From positions 1-54,824 of the forward strand of contig NZ_QRJO01000012.1 of NCBI RefSeq assembly GCF_003471585.1: a DNA stretch of 54,824 nt, in the 5' to 3' direction. Position numbers and translations under genes: made by a program. Positions 40,172 through 48,617 of this stretch are shown here, piece by piece (the stretch's first letter is position 1; every line of letters starts with the position of its first letter). Under the pieces are notes generated by a model. It worked only from the letters and a program-made list of their open reading frames with translations. It was not told the origin of the DNA and ran no database searches. The DNA is from Collinsella sp. AM18-10 (GTDB lineage Bacteria; Actinomycetota; Coriobacteriia; Coriobacteriales; Coriobacteriaceae).

Positions 40172-41740
40172 TTAGCTGGTGTGGCGCCAGCGAGGGTCGG
40201 TGAGGGTGCGCGCCACACCCAGGCCAACAGGCAAAAACGCCACGATGAGCACTGCACGCACAAACCAGCCGAGCATATTGACCGTGTCGAAGGTGCACAT
40301 GTAATACATCGAGCGATACAGATACAAGCCCGGCACCATAATGACAATCGATGGCACCGTGAGGGCGATACGTGGGTAGGTGAGCTTGATTTCGGCTAAG
40401 CTCGCGAGCAGTCCCGATACCAGCGCGCCGATAAACGCTGCTGCCTCGGGAGGCATGCCCGCGCTCAGGCCCAAGAAGGGAAGCAGCGTCGGCGCATCGA
40501 CGAGCGTAAGGCGCAAGGTATTAGACACGGCGCCGATGAGCCCTGCCGCCGCCGCCATCTTTACCGGACTGTTGAACATAACCGAGAAGCCAAATACGCC
40601 GATAAAGCTCATCAGCATGCGCAAGAGCGTAAGAGCCAACGGTGAGAGACCAAGCGGGGCAAAGTCATCCGGCGCCAGTCCCACACACTCGGCAACCATC
40701 CAACCTACGAGGGTCGCCATCACGATAATTGACACAGCATACGAAAGACGCTCGATGCCGCTTCGCATGTCGAGCTTAGCGATGTCGAGGCCTGCCGTAA
40801 TGAGGGGAAAACCGGGAATCACAAAGAGCATGGCGCCGATATAGCCTTCTTGGTGCGACATTGCCCCTGGAATGACCTGGCCAAGGCCGAGCAATGCCAG
40901 CAGATACGAAACGCAAGCGAGCGCAACGCCGATCGTCAGCGCGCTAAACTGGCCAAGACCCTGCTTGAGAATATGGGAGCGAGCAAAGTTGCCGACACCG
41001 GCGCCTACGAATGCGCAGGCCATCTCGATAGGACCGCCGCCGAGCAAAAAGACGAAGGCGCCGCAAGCACAGGCTGCCGCAAGGCCCTGTTGCCAGGGAG
41101 AGTAATCGGGCTTTGAGCTCTCAACGGTCTTGAGCATCTCGTGGTACTCGTGCACGGTAAACCGGCGTCCGTAAATCTCGATTTCCTTTAGGAAGCTCTC
41201 CATCATCCAAATGCGATGAGTATTGACCCCCGTTGTGGGTAGGCTGACGACCTCGTTAAAGCAGTGGCCATCTTCGATGCAGGTGCACTCAAACGACAGA
41301 AGACTCAGGTCGACGTGAATCGTGACGCCGAGTACGGCAGCAACACGATTCATGGTATCGCGCACGCGCCAGGCACCTGTTCCGCTTGCCAGCATGAGCA
41401 TGCCGGTGCGGCAGATAATGGATGACTTATCGGTGAGCGGCGCATCGACGGCAAGTTCATCGCCTGCCGTCACGATCTGGTGCCAGTCAGTTTTCATATG
41501 GAGTGCGCCGGCACGAGCGCCGTGGTGCATAGGGACTCTCGAAAGCAGCGAGTCCAGGCGCGAAGACTGTGGGGGCTCTGCTGATTCGACCTCGTCCTCG
41601 TCGGGCCCTTCATCAACAAGGTCGAAAGCATCGAGCGCCGCCGGCTCGCGACGATCGATCAATTCCTCGTCCTCATCATCAAAATAGTTGAACTGATTGA
41701 GCATATCCTCTTCGATTGCACGATCGCTCGCGTCGTCCAT
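40172..41740 (-). CDS. ThrE-like threonine/serine exporter (fused form)
   Basis: A 522-aa membrane protein. The first 110 residues are hydrophilic and acidic (DEGPDEDEVESAEPP). About residues 110-250 form the soluble DUF1212 domain (GTGAWRVRDTMNRVAAVLGV and ESFLKEIEIYGRRFT), which carries the usual catalytic-like region. Two hydrophobic blocks of about five helices each follow, matching the DUF1212 and DUF3815 membrane parts joined in one chain, as in actinobacterial ThrE. Corynebacterial ThrE exports threonine and serine; the substrate here is inferred. No partner gene is needed because both halves are present. Confidence 0.82.
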   Translation of the reverse strand: MDDASDRAIEEDMLNQFNYFDDEDEELIDRREPAALDAFDLVDEGPDEDEVESAEPPQSSRLDSLLSRVPMHHGARAGALHMKTDWHQIVTAGDELAVDAPLTDKSSIICRTGMLMLASGTGAWRVRDTMNRVAAVLGVTIHVDLSLLSFECTCIEDGHCFNEVVSLPTTGVNTHRIWMMESFLKEIEIYGRRFTVHEYHEMLKTVESSKPDYSPWQQGLAAACACGAFVFLLGGGPIEMACAFVGAGVGNFARSHILKQGLGQFSALTIGVALACVSYLLALLGLGQVIPGAMSHQEGYIGAMLFVIPGFPLITAGLDIAKLDMRSGIERLSYAVSIIVMATLVGWMVAECVGLAPDDFAPLGLSPLALTLLRMLMSFIGVFGFSVMFNSPVKMAAAAGLIGAVSNTLRLTLVDAPTLLPFLGLSAGMPPEAAAFIGALVSGLLASLAEIKLTYPRIALTVPSIVIMVPGLYLYRSMYYMCTFDTVNMLGWFVRAVLIVAFLPVGLGVARTLTDPRWRHTS

Positions 41741-41868
41741 ACAGACGCTCCCTTCCTACCGACTAACCCCCATCCTAGGCAGCGACGGCTAAAGGAAACA
41801 TAAAAGAGACGACTGTCATGCATGGAAGGCGTAAACCCCCAATGCACCGGTAGACCCTAGGCGGCTAG

Positions 41869-41912
41869 GACCGTCCCCAAGTGCCGGCACAAGAGGAACG
41901 TCCCTAAGTGCC
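41869..41912. repeat. REP-like two-unit repeat
   Basis: GACCGTCCCCAAGTGCC (41869-41885) recurs as GAACGTCCCTAAGTGCC (41896-41912), 27 bases on. GGCACTT(G/A)GGGACG-type sequences are typical of REP elements linked to RAYT transposases, but no transposase gene is in this window. Confidence 0.6.
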
Positions 41913-42045
41913 AACCAGGGCAACGCCGCAGGTAGAGGACGGACAGCGAAAGCCCGCCAGAGCGAGCAAGGTCCTTTTGGGGCGAGATGACACCATAGGT
42001 TGAGCATTAGTCAGCGAGCGGGTCGCATTTGAGACAAGGTGACGT

Positions 42046-42081
42046 GAAACGAAAGGGCGCTGACCTTCTGGTCGCGCCCTT
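42046..42081 (-). terminator. candidate terminator downstream of lysS
   Basis: AAGGGCGC-GACC (42053-42065) pairs with GGTC-GCGCCCTT (42070-42081), followed on the minus strand by TCGTTTCAC. It lies 80 bases past the lysS stop. Confidence 0.6.
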
Positions 42082-42129
42082 GAAGTTGAGCGTCAGATTG
42101 TCCAAATGCGGCCCGCGCAGCGTCGAGCC

Positions 42130-42156
42130 GTTACGCGGTTCGTAGAACCGCGTAAC
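42130..42156. repeat. palindrome next to the lysS stop codon
   Basis: GTTACGCGGTTC (42130-42141) and GAACCGCGTAAC (42145-42156) form a perfect 12-bp stem with a 3-base loop, without a T-run. It starts 4 bases after the lysS stop. Confidence 0.7.
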
Positions 42157-42159
42157 TAG

Positions 42160-44124
42160 TTAGTACATCTTTGCGCCGGCGGGGATGGAAGCGTCGAGCT
42201 GGATCAGATTGAGACGCTCCTCGCCCTCCTCCTCGTGGATAGCGCTGATGAGCATGCCGCAGCTGGGAATACCCATCATCTTGCGCGGAGGCAGGTTGGT
42301 GATGGCGAGCAGAGTCTTGCCGACCAGGTCCTCGGGCTCATAATAACCGTGAATGCCGGAGAGGATGGTGCGGTCGGTGCCAGTGCCGTCGTCGAGCGTA
42401 AAGTTCAGCAGCTTCTTGGACTTCTTGACGGCCTCGCACGCCTTGACCTTCACAGCGCGGAAATCGCTCTTGGAGAAGGTATCGAAGTCGACGAACTCCT
42501 CAAACAGCGGCTCGACGGCGATCTTGGAGTAATCAACCGTGGGCTTGAGCGGCTTGACGAACGGGCTCGCGGCGTTGCCGGCCTCGGCAGCCTTGGCGGC
42601 AGCGGCACCGGACTGGAAACCCTTCTCGGGCTTCATGTGCGGGAACAGTAGCACGTCGCGGATGGAAGCCTGGTTGGTGAGCAGCATGACCACGCGGTCG
42701 ATACCGATGCCGATGCCGCCCGCGGGAGGCATACCGTACTCGAGGGCGCGCACGTAGTCCTCGTCGTACTCCATGGCCTCGTCGTCGCCGCCAGCCTTCT
42801 CGGCCATCTGGGCGGCAAAGCGCTCGGCCTGGTCGACCGGGTCGTTGAGCTCGGAGAACGCGTTGGCGTACTCGTGACCGGCGATAACCAGCTCAAAGCG
42901 GTGCGTCAGGCGCGGATCGTCCTCAAAGCGCTTGGCAAGCGGGCTGACCTCGATGGGGTAATCGCACACGAACGTGGGGTTGACGATGGTGTCCTCGCCC
43001 AGCTCATCGTAAATCTCGGCGATGATCTTGCCAGCAGTCCACTCGGGCTTGATCTCCAGGCCCTTCTCGCGTGCTGCGGCAGCGAGCTCCTCGACCGGCG
43101 TGTCGATGGTGACCTGCTTGCCGAGCACGTCGGAGACGACGTCGGTCATGGGACGGCTGGCCCACTCACCAGAAAGGTCGATGGTCTGGCCCTGGTACTC
43201 GATGACCTCGGGGTTGCCGATGGCCTTGTTAGCCGCCTTAATGACACCCTGGGCGAGCGCCTTCATGCCCTCGAGGTCGGAGAAGGCACGGTAGGCCTCC
43301 ATCGTGGTGAACTCGGGGTTGTGGGTAAGGTCCATGCCCTCGTTACGGAAGATGCGGCCGATCTCGAACACGCGCTCAAAACCACCGACGATGCAGCGCT
43401 TGAGGTGCAGCTCGGTGGCAATACGCAGGTAGCACTCCTGATCGAGCGCGTTGAAGTGGGTAATGAACGGCTTGGCCGTGGCACCACCCTGGATGGTCTG
43501 CAGGATGGGGGTCTCGACCTCCATGTAGCCGTCGGACTCCATAAAGCGACGGAAGGTGGAGAGAATCTGCGAACGCTTACGGAAGGTCTCGCGAACGTCG
43601 TCGTTGGCGATCAGGTCGACATAGCGCTGGCGATAGCGGGTCTCCTTGTCGGAAAGACCGTGGAACTTCTCGGGCAGCGGACGAACGGCCTTGGAAAGCA
43701 GGGTCGCGCTCTTAGGGGCAACGGAAAGCTGGCCGCGCTGGGTGCGCACAACCACGCCTGTCACGCCCAAGATGTCGCCCAGGTCGAGGGACTTGAGCGT
43801 ATTCCAGGCAGCCTCGTCCATGTCGTTGATGCGGCAGAACAGCTGAATCTCGGCAGTCGCATCGCGCACGACGATGAACATGATCTTGCCCTGACCGCGC
43901 TTGGCGACCACGCGGCCGGCGATCTTCACGACGTCCTCGGTGTCCTCGCCATCGGCAAGCTCGGCGTACTTAGCCTCGATATCGGCAACGTAGTCCTCAA
44001 GCTCAGAGTGCTCGGGATAGGGGTTCTGGCCCGCCTCGAACAGGGCGGCGCGCTTGGCCAGGCGTGTGGCGCGCTCGTCGTTGAGCGTCGATGCCTGATC
44101 TGCGGCGTTCTGGTTCTCTGCCAT
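42160..44124 (-). CDS. lysS: lysyl-tRNA synthetase with C-terminal tRNA-binding domain
   Basis: A 654-aa class II synthetase, about 150 residues longer than the usual bacterial LysRS. The OB anticodon domain (about 60-170) contains AGRVVAKRGQGKIMFIVVRD. The catalytic core has motif 2 FRNEGMDLTHNPEFTTMEAYRA and motif 3 GIGIGIDRVVMLLTN. A linker rich in Ala follows, then residues about 545-654 form an EMAP-II/Trbp111-like tRNA-binding domain (FRAVKVKACEAVKKSKKLL and LPPRKMMGIPSCGMLISA), like that at the end of MetRS. greA lies just upstream with its own terminator. Confidence 0.95.
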   Translation of the reverse strand: MAENQNAADQASTLNDERATRLAKRAALFEAGQNPYPEHSELEDYVADIEAKYAELADGEDTEDVVKIAGRVVAKRGQGKIMFIVVRDATAEIQLFCRINDMDEAAWNTLKSLDLGDILGVTGVVVRTQRGQLSVAPKSATLLSKAVRPLPEKFHGLSDKETRYRQRYVDLIANDDVRETFRKRSQILSTFRRFMESDGYMEVETPILQTIQGGATAKPFITHFNALDQECYLRIATELHLKRCIVGGFERVFEIGRIFRNEGMDLTHNPEFTTMEAYRAFSDLEGMKALAQGVIKAANKAIGNPEVIEYQGQTIDLSGEWASRPMTDVVSDVLGKQVTIDTPVEELAAAAREKGLEIKPEWTAGKIIAEIYDELGEDTIVNPTFVCDYPIEVSPLAKRFEDDPRLTHRFELVIAGHEYANAFSELNDPVDQAERFAAQMAEKAGGDDEAMEYDEDYVRALEYGMPPAGGIGIGIDRVVMLLTNQASIRDVLLFPHMKPEKGFQSGAAAAKAAEAGNAASPFVKPLKPTVDYSKIAVEPLFEEFVDFDTFSKSDFRAVKVKACEAVKKSKKLLNFTLDDGTGTDRTILSGIHGYYEPEDLVGKTLLAITNLPPRKMMGIPSCGMLISAIHEEEGEERLNLIQLDASIPAGAKMY

Positions 44125-44141
44125 AAGTTAGCTCCTCAAAC

Positions 44142-44175
44142 TAAAACGCTCCCCAGGATTCGGTCCCAGGGAGCG
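44142..44175 (-). terminator. terminator of greA
   Basis: CGCTCCC (44147-44153) pairs with GGGAGCG (44169-44175), followed on the minus strand by TTTTAG. It lies between greA and lysS. Confidence 0.7.
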
Positions 44176-44203
44176 AAAACATACCTTTACGCGGGACCGT
44201 GGT

Positions 44204-44674
44204 CTAGCGTGCAATCTTGGCGATGGTGTAGACGCGAGTCTTGCCGGAAGGCGTAACGACCTCGACGGAGTCGCCCTCGCCGTGACCGATGATGGCGTGA
44301 CCGACCGGAGACTCGTTGGAAATCTTGTGCTCGAGCGAGTTGGTCTCGGTGGTACCGACGAGCGTGACTTCCATGACCTCACCGTTGGGATCAATCAGAG
44401 AAACGGTAGAACCGATGGAGACGGTCAGATCGCCCGTGGTGGCAGCAACCTGAGCGTTGGCGAGGATGGCCTGGATCTCGGCAATACGAGCGGCGTTCTG
44501 GGCCTGCTTGTCCTTGGCGGCATCGTACTCGGAGTTCTCCGAAAGGTCGCCGAACGCGCGGGCTTCCTTGATGTCCTCGACGATCTCCTTGGCGTAATCG
44601 CCCTCACGCCAAGCGAGCTCCTCGACGAGCTTCTGGCGGCCCTCAGCGGTCAGTACGATCTGGCTTGCGTCCAT
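44204..44674 (-). CDS. greA: transcription elongation factor GreA
   Basis: A 156-aa factor that rescues backtracked RNA polymerase by stimulating transcript cleavage. The N-terminal coiled coil contains LTAEGRQKLVEELAWREG and the tip signature ARAFGDLSENSEYDAAKDKQ, with the acidic D and E residues that reach the active site. The C-terminal FKBP-like domain contains SPVGHAIIGHGEGDSVEV. The ATG at 44674 is chosen because it gives the standard length and has GGGGAG ahead. Confidence 0.96.
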   Translation of the reverse strand: MDASQIVLTAEGRQKLVEELAWREGDYAKEIVEDIKEARAFGDLSENSEYDAAKDKQAQNAARIAEIQAILANAQVAATTGDLTVSIGSTVSLIDPNGEVMEVTLVGTTETNSLEHKISNESPVGHAIIGHGEGDSVEVVTPSGKTRVYTIAKIAR

Positions 44675-44723
44675 ACGGATATCTCCCCAACTCTGATCAA
44701 ACAATCAACTGTCAACAAAACGA

Positions 44724-44756
44724 AAAAGACCGGCTAGCCTGCGGGCAAGCCGGTCA
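44724..44756 (-). terminator. terminator of tatA
   Basis: GACCGGCT (44729-44736) pairs with AGCCGGTC (44749-44756), followed on the minus strand by five T residues. It lies 24 bases past the tatA stop. Confidence 0.85.
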
Positions 44757-44780
44757 GGTGCTCACCCCAAAGGGATGGGA

Positions 44781-45056
44781 CTACTCTGCGTCCGCGTCGC
44801 TGTCCTCTGCCTGCTTCTTCTTGGCAGCAGCGAGCTTGGCCTCGAGCTCAGCGATCTCCTTGTCCTCCTCGGACTGCTCGACCACGACCTCCTCGGCCTG
44901 CTTGGTCTCGGCCTTATCGTCGCCCTCCATACCCTCGCGGATATTCTTGACGGTAGAGCCGAGAGACTTGCCGAGCTTCGGCAGGTTCTTGGGCCCGAAG
45001 ATAATCAGGACAACGACGAGAATAATGATGAGCTCAGGAGCCCTCAGTCCAAACAT
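44781..45056 (-). CDS. tatA: twin-arginine translocase subunit TatA
   Basis: A 91-aa membrane protein of the Tat pathway, which moves folded proteins across the membrane. It starts MFGLRAPELIIILVVVLIIFGPKNLPKLGKSLG: a single N-terminal helix, the FGP hinge and an amphipathic helix. The tail is strongly acidic and Lys-rich with coiled-coil character (EEVVVEQSEEDKEIAELEAKL). The ATG at 45056 with GGAGG is the true start; the longer frame covers the tRNA-Pro gene. No tatB or tatC gene lies nearby, as is common when TatA is encoded alone. Confidence 0.92.
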   Translation of the reverse strand: MFGLRAPELIIILVVVLIIFGPKNLPKLGKSLGSTVKNIREGMEGDDKAETKQAEEVVVEQSEEDKEIAELEAKLAAAKKKQAEDSDADAE

Positions 45057-45129
45057 GTAGACCTCCACAATACAGCGAGACAAGCTCGAATGAGTATACC
45101 GCGGGTATCGCGGTATCACAACAATAGCT

Positions 45130-45157
45130 AAAAAAAGGGACCGCAAGAAGCGGTCCC
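45130..45157 (-). terminator. terminator of tRNA-Pro
   Basis: A perfect 8-bp stem GGGACCGC (45137-45144) with GCGGTCCC (45150-45157), then seven T residues on the minus strand. Confidence 0.9.
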
Positions 45158-45168
45158 TCCTCATGCTC

Positions 45169-45245
45169 TGGTCGGGTTGACTGGATTTGAACCAGCGACC
45201 CCTGCGTCCCGAACGCAGTGCTCTACCAAACTGAGCCACAACCCG
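45169..45245 (-). tRNA. tRNA-Pro (CGG)
   Basis: Cloverleaf on the minus strand with encoded CCA. Acceptor CGGGTTG with CAACCCG, anticodon stem-loop CTGCGTTCGGGACGCAG giving CGG, T arm GGTTCAAATCC. Confidence 0.96.
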
Positions 45246-45294
45246 TTAGCTCGACTATAGTAACAAAGATTTCCGTCGTGTGCTAGAGAAATTT

Positions 45295-46191
45295 TTACTT
45301 CTTTGGCACTTCGATGCGAACCGTGTTGGGAATGAGCTCCGTCGCGCAGGACCACCAGCCGTTTTGCTGGGCAGCGTCGGCAAGCCTTTCGGCCGTGGCG
45401 GCGGTGTCGCAAATGGCAAATGAGCAGGCACCCGATCCGCACACATCTACAGCAACGGTGCCGTCCTGTTTACGCAGCCAATCGAGAACCGTTTGTATCT
45501 GCGGCTCCATCTGTGCGGAAATGACACCCAGGTTGTTATGGATGAGCGCATATGCCGTCTCGGCATCACCAGCATGCAAGGCAGAAGCCATCGCGCCGGG
45601 CTTGTCTGCAGGCACCGGAGCCTCGTCAAAACGTCGATAGGCTTCAATTGTCGAAACGCTTGCCTCGCGCGGCTTGACCAACACGACGGGCGTTGCGGGC
45701 AGCGCGGGATACTCAGTTGCCAGCACGTCTCCCCCACCTACGTAGAACGCAAGGCTCGCGTGCAAAAAGAACGGGACGTCAGCACCAATACCCCGCGCAA
45801 TGTCGTCGAGCGCGGGGTCGGTGCGATCAATTCCCCAGAGCTCCGCCAAGGCGACAATGACCGCGGCCGCATCCGTCGAGGGGCCGCCCAAGCCGGCGCA
45901 CAATGGAATGCGCTTCTCAATCGTCACGCAGATGTTTGCCTCGCGACCATAATGCTCGGCCATAGCAACCGCAGCCCGATACGCCGTATTCTTTTGCATG
46001 GGAAAATCTGATGCCGGAACCGTCTGGACGGTCAGCGCCTGCGCCGGCGCGACCGTCACGGAATCGGAAAGACCGACGGCTGCCATCAGGGAATCGACCC
46101 TGTGGTAGCCGCGGTCATCGCGCTCGGTATGAACCCCCAGGTAGAGGTTAATCTTTGCCGGCGCGGAAAGAGTCAGGGACCGATCGGTCAC
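45295..46191 (-). CDS. ispE: 4-diphosphocytidyl-2-C-methyl-D-erythritol kinase
   Basis: GHMP kinase of 298 aa that phosphorylates CDP-ME in the MEP pathway, between the IspD and IspF steps encoded at 22-23 kb. The N-terminus SAPAKINLYLGVHTERDDRGYH is the family start. The ATP-binding motif reads PLCAGLGGPSTDAAAVI (usual P-x-GAGLGGGSSDAA, so two residues differ), and CGSGACSFAI is the C-terminal glycine-rich motif. veg lies 2 bases upstream. Confidence 0.94.
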   Translation of the reverse strand: MTDRSLTLSAPAKINLYLGVHTERDDRGYHRVDSLMAAVGLSDSVTVAPAQALTVQTVPASDFPMQKNTAYRAAVAMAEHYGREANICVTIEKRIPLCAGLGGPSTDAAAVIVALAELWGIDRTDPALDDIARGIGADVPFFLHASLAFYVGGGDVLATEYPALPATPVVLVKPREASVSTIEAYRRFDEAPVPADKPGAMASALHAGDAETAYALIHNNLGVISAQMEPQIQTVLDWLRKQDGTVAVDVCGSGACSFAICDTAATAERLADAAQQNGWWSCATELIPNTVRIEVPKK

Positions 46192-46193
46192 CG

Positions 46194-46490
46194 TTAGTGC
46201 TCCTCGAGCTGATTGCCGAGCGGGGTAAAAATGTGCTCACCGCTCTCGGGGTCGAACAGCTCGACCTGACCGGTGAGGACATCGATATACTGGTAGGACT
46301 GACGCGACTTGCGCCCGCGGCGCTCGTCGACCTCGACGATAAAGACGGCGGGGTGGACGCTCTTGATGGTGCCCATGCGCTCGACGACGCGGGTGCGGCC
46401 CATGTTGGCCTTCACCTTGACGCGATCGCCCACCATATCGGTCAGCTTCTCGTGGATGTCGTCGACGTGATTGACTTCCATCTCTTCCAT
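46194..46490 (-). CDS. veg: Veg family protein
   Basis: A 98-aa protein of the Veg family (PF06257), widespread in Gram-positive bacteria. Its core VDDIHEKLTDMVGDRVKVKANMGR and the region after it (an SH3-like small barrel) match the family. In B. subtilis Veg influences biofilm gene expression, and its gene sits next to ispE as here; the biochemical role is unknown. The ATG at 46490 has TGGAGG 9 bases ahead; an ATG at 46481 is possible. Confidence 0.9.
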   Translation of the reverse strand: MEEMEVNHVDDIHEKLTDMVGDRVKVKANMGRTRVVERMGTIKSVHPAVFIVEVDERRGRKSRQSYQYIDVLTGQVELFDPESGEHIFTPLGNQLEEH

Positions 46491-46604
46491 GAACAGGGCC
46501 TCCAGAAGGTGCAATTCAAAAAGGGGATAATACCCCTAACATAGACAAAACTCTAATACTATAGCACCCTGCTGCCGCCATACGCAAGTAGCTAATTTGG
46601 CTAC

Positions 46605-47051
46605 TTACAGATTGTCGGTATCGAGGACGATGGTGAACGGACCGTCGTTGACCAAGTCGACTTTCATATCGGCGCCAAAGATGCCGTGCGCCACGTGTTC
46701 GACATCTTTGCGAACGAGCGTCAAGAAGTACTCGTAGAGCTCGTTGGCAACATCGGGGGCGCCGGCATCGGTAAACGATGGGCGGCGGCCGTGACGGCAA
46801 TCGGCGAACAGCGTGAACTGCGACACTACGAGAACCTCGCCGTCGACATCGGCAAGTGCCAGGTTGGTCTTGCCGTTCTCGTCCTCGTTAATGCGCAAGC
46901 CGCGGAGCTTGCCCCACAGCTTATCAGCCTCGGCGCGCGTGTCGCCGTGGCCCACGCCCAACAGCACCAGATAGCCACGCCCAATTTTGCCCACGTACTC
47001 GCCGTCGACCGTCACGCCGGCGTTGAGCACGCGCTGAACCACCGCACGCAC
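46605..47051 (-). CDS. dtd: D-aminoacyl-tRNA deacylase
   Basis: Editing enzyme of 148 aa that hydrolyses D-aminoacyl-tRNA such as D-Tyr-tRNA. It starts [18 protein letters not shown], with the active-site motifs SQFTL and the later [11 protein letters not shown] (the cross-subunit Gly-Pro motif, here NDGPFT). The start codon is GTG at 47051, 3 bases past the rdgB stop, with GAAGAG as a weak ribosome site, so it is coupled to rdgB. Confidence 0.94.
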   Translation of the reverse strand: MRAVVQRVLNAGVTVDGEYVGKIGRGYLVLLGVGHGDTRAEADKLWGKLRGLRINEDENGKTNLALADVDGEVLVVSQFTLFADCRHGRRPSFTDAGAPDVANELYEYFLTLVRKDVEHVAHGIFGADMKVDLVNDGPFTIVLDTDNL

Positions 47052-47054
47052 GGC

Positions 47055-47696
47055 CTACTCTTCGCCCGTCAGTTTGGCGGATAGGTGCTCGAGCGCATGG
47101 AATCGATGGCTGATGGCGTTCTTCTCGTCCGCCGTGAGCTCGGCCATAGTCTTGCCCGGCGTATCGACCGGCAGGAACAGCGGGTCGTAGCCAAAGCCGT
47201 GATCGCCGCGGCCCTCGTGCGCGATAACGCCCTCACAGGCGCCCTCGCCATAGGTGACCAGGCCGTCCGTATCGATGAGCGCAACGACGCTCATAAAGCG
47301 CGCGGTGCGGTCCTCGTCTGCCACGCCTTCCAGATTCACGAGCAGCTTGGCATTGTTGGCGGCATCGTCGCCGTGAACGCCCGCGTAGCGCGCGCTATAC
47401 ACACCGGGCTCACCGTCCAGCGCGTCGACGACCAGGCCCGAATCGTCGGCGATGGCCATGAGCCCCGTCTCTTCGACGGCAGCCTGCGCCTTGATGATGG
47501 CGTTCTCCAAAAACGTCGTGCCGTTTTCCTCGGGGTCCTCAAAATCGCCCAGCTGGCCGAGCGCCACAAAGCGAACCTCGGGCATGACCTTGCCTAAAAT
47601 GGCCTCGATCTCGGTGAGCTTATGGGCGTTGCCCGTTGCCACGACAATGGTCGCCGCCGGGTCGAGGGTGTCGATGTCGATCTTCTCTAGTGCCAT
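47055..47696 (-). CDS. rdgB: XTP/dITP diphosphatase (Ham1 family)
   Basis: House-cleaning pyrophosphatase of 213 aa that removes ITP and XTP. It starts near TIVVATGNAHKLTEIEAIL (substrate-binding and metal site), with TTFLENAIIKAQAAVEETGL, ADDSGLVVDALDGEPGVYSARYAG and FGYDPLFLP as further signatures. The ATG at 47696 has AAGGAGG ahead. It lies in the conserved rph-rdgB arrangement. Confidence 0.95.
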   Translation of the reverse strand: MALEKIDIDTLDPAATIVVATGNAHKLTEIEAILGKVMPEVRFVALGQLGDFEDPEENGTTFLENAIIKAQAAVEETGLMAIADDSGLVVDALDGEPGVYSARYAGVHGDDAANNAKLLVNLEGVADEDRTARFMSVVALIDTDGLVTYGEGACEGVIAHEGRGDHGFGYDPLFLPVDTPGKTMAELTADEKNAISHRFHALEHLSAKLTGEE

Positions 47697-47794
47697 GACT
47701 GGCCTCCTTGTCTCTATAGCAATGCCGCCCAAGGGAAACTGGCCTCGAGCCCTCTCCCCTCCCTGGCGACAGAAACCTTATACTTCGACGTTTT

Positions 47795-47838
47795 CCCAGA
47801 TAAAACCTACCAAAATTAACATCCCTTTTTGGCAGGTT
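47795..47838 (-). terminator. terminator of rph, repeat family D copy 3
   Basis: On the minus strand, AACCTGCCAAAA pairs with TTTTGGTAGGTT, followed by TTATCTGGG. The same unit in the opposite orientation is at 5677-5726. It overlaps the rph stop codon. Confidence 0.75.
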
Positions 47839-48562
47839 AGGCGATGGCTTGGCGCTGAAGCTCGATGAGCTCGGCGATGCCTTTGTCGCCCAGGTCGAGC
47901 AGGGCGTTGAGGCGCTTACGGTCAAAGGGCGCCTGCTCGCCGGTGCCCTGGAGCTCGATCATCTCACCGGTGTCGGTGGCGACGAGGTTCATGTCGACTT
48001 CGGCATGGCTGTCCTCGGAATAATCGAGGTCAAGCAGCGTATTGCCGTCGACAACGCCCATGGAGATGGCGGCCACCTGGCCGGTAAGCGGGATGCGCTC
48101 GATTTTGCCCGCCTCGACCCACATGGCGAGGGCGTCGTGCAGCGCCACCCAGGCGCCGGTAATGCTCGCCGTACGCGTACCGCCATCGGCCTGGATCACG
48201 TCGCAGTCGACGGTGACGGTGTACTCGCCGAGCGCCTTCATGTTGACGACGGTACGCAGGCTGCGGCCAATGAGGCGCTCAATCTCCATGGAGCGGCCCT
48301 TGCGGTTGGCGTGCTCGCGCTTGCAGCGCTTGCCGGTCGACGCCGGCAGCATGGCGTACTCCGCCGTTACCCAACCGGCCTTGGCGCCCTTGCGCCAGCC
48401 CGGCACGCCCTCCTCGATGGTGGCAGCGCACAGCACGCGCGTATCGCCGAACTCGGCCAGGCACGAACCGTGGGCGTGCTTCATGACGCCACGGGTGAGC
48501 TTAACGGGACGCAACTCGTTGGCGGCGCGGCCGTTGGCGCGGTTGACCTGCATGTACTCCAT
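47837..48562 (-). CDS. rph: ribonuclease PH
   Basis: Phosphorolytic 3' exonuclease of 241 aa that trims tRNA 3' ends. It starts [19 protein letters not shown], has [25 protein letters not shown] and [39 protein letters not shown] read across the middle (RNase PH signature), and ends in the usual helix. It is intact and of normal length. AAAGGA precedes the ATG. Confidence 0.96.
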   Translation of the reverse strand: MEYMQVNRANGRAANELRPVKLTRGVMKHAHGSCLAEFGDTRVLCAATIEEGVPGWRKGAKAGWVTAEYAMLPASTGKRCKREHANRKGRSMEIERLIGRSLRTVVNMKALGEYTVTVDCDVIQADGGTRTASITGAWVALHDALAMWVEAGKIERIPLTGQVAAISMGVVDGNTLLDLDYSEDSHAEVDMNLVATDTGEMIELQGTGEQAPFDRKRLNALLDLGDKGIAELIELQRQAIA

Positions 48563-48617
48563 AGAAAGATCCTTTCGGCAAAAGGTGAAGGTGGGTCTTT
48601 GGTCGGTGACCTTATAT

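Larger units (their letters stand above)
41741..42159. other. 419-base intergenic region between the ThrE-like gene and lysS
   Basis: No gene is recognised. It contains a two-unit GTCCC(C/T)AAGTGCC repeat (41869-41912), a hairpin at 42053-42081 and a palindrome at 42130-42156. The sequence around 41930-42010 has a coding-like look, but every frame is short. Confidence 0.5.
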
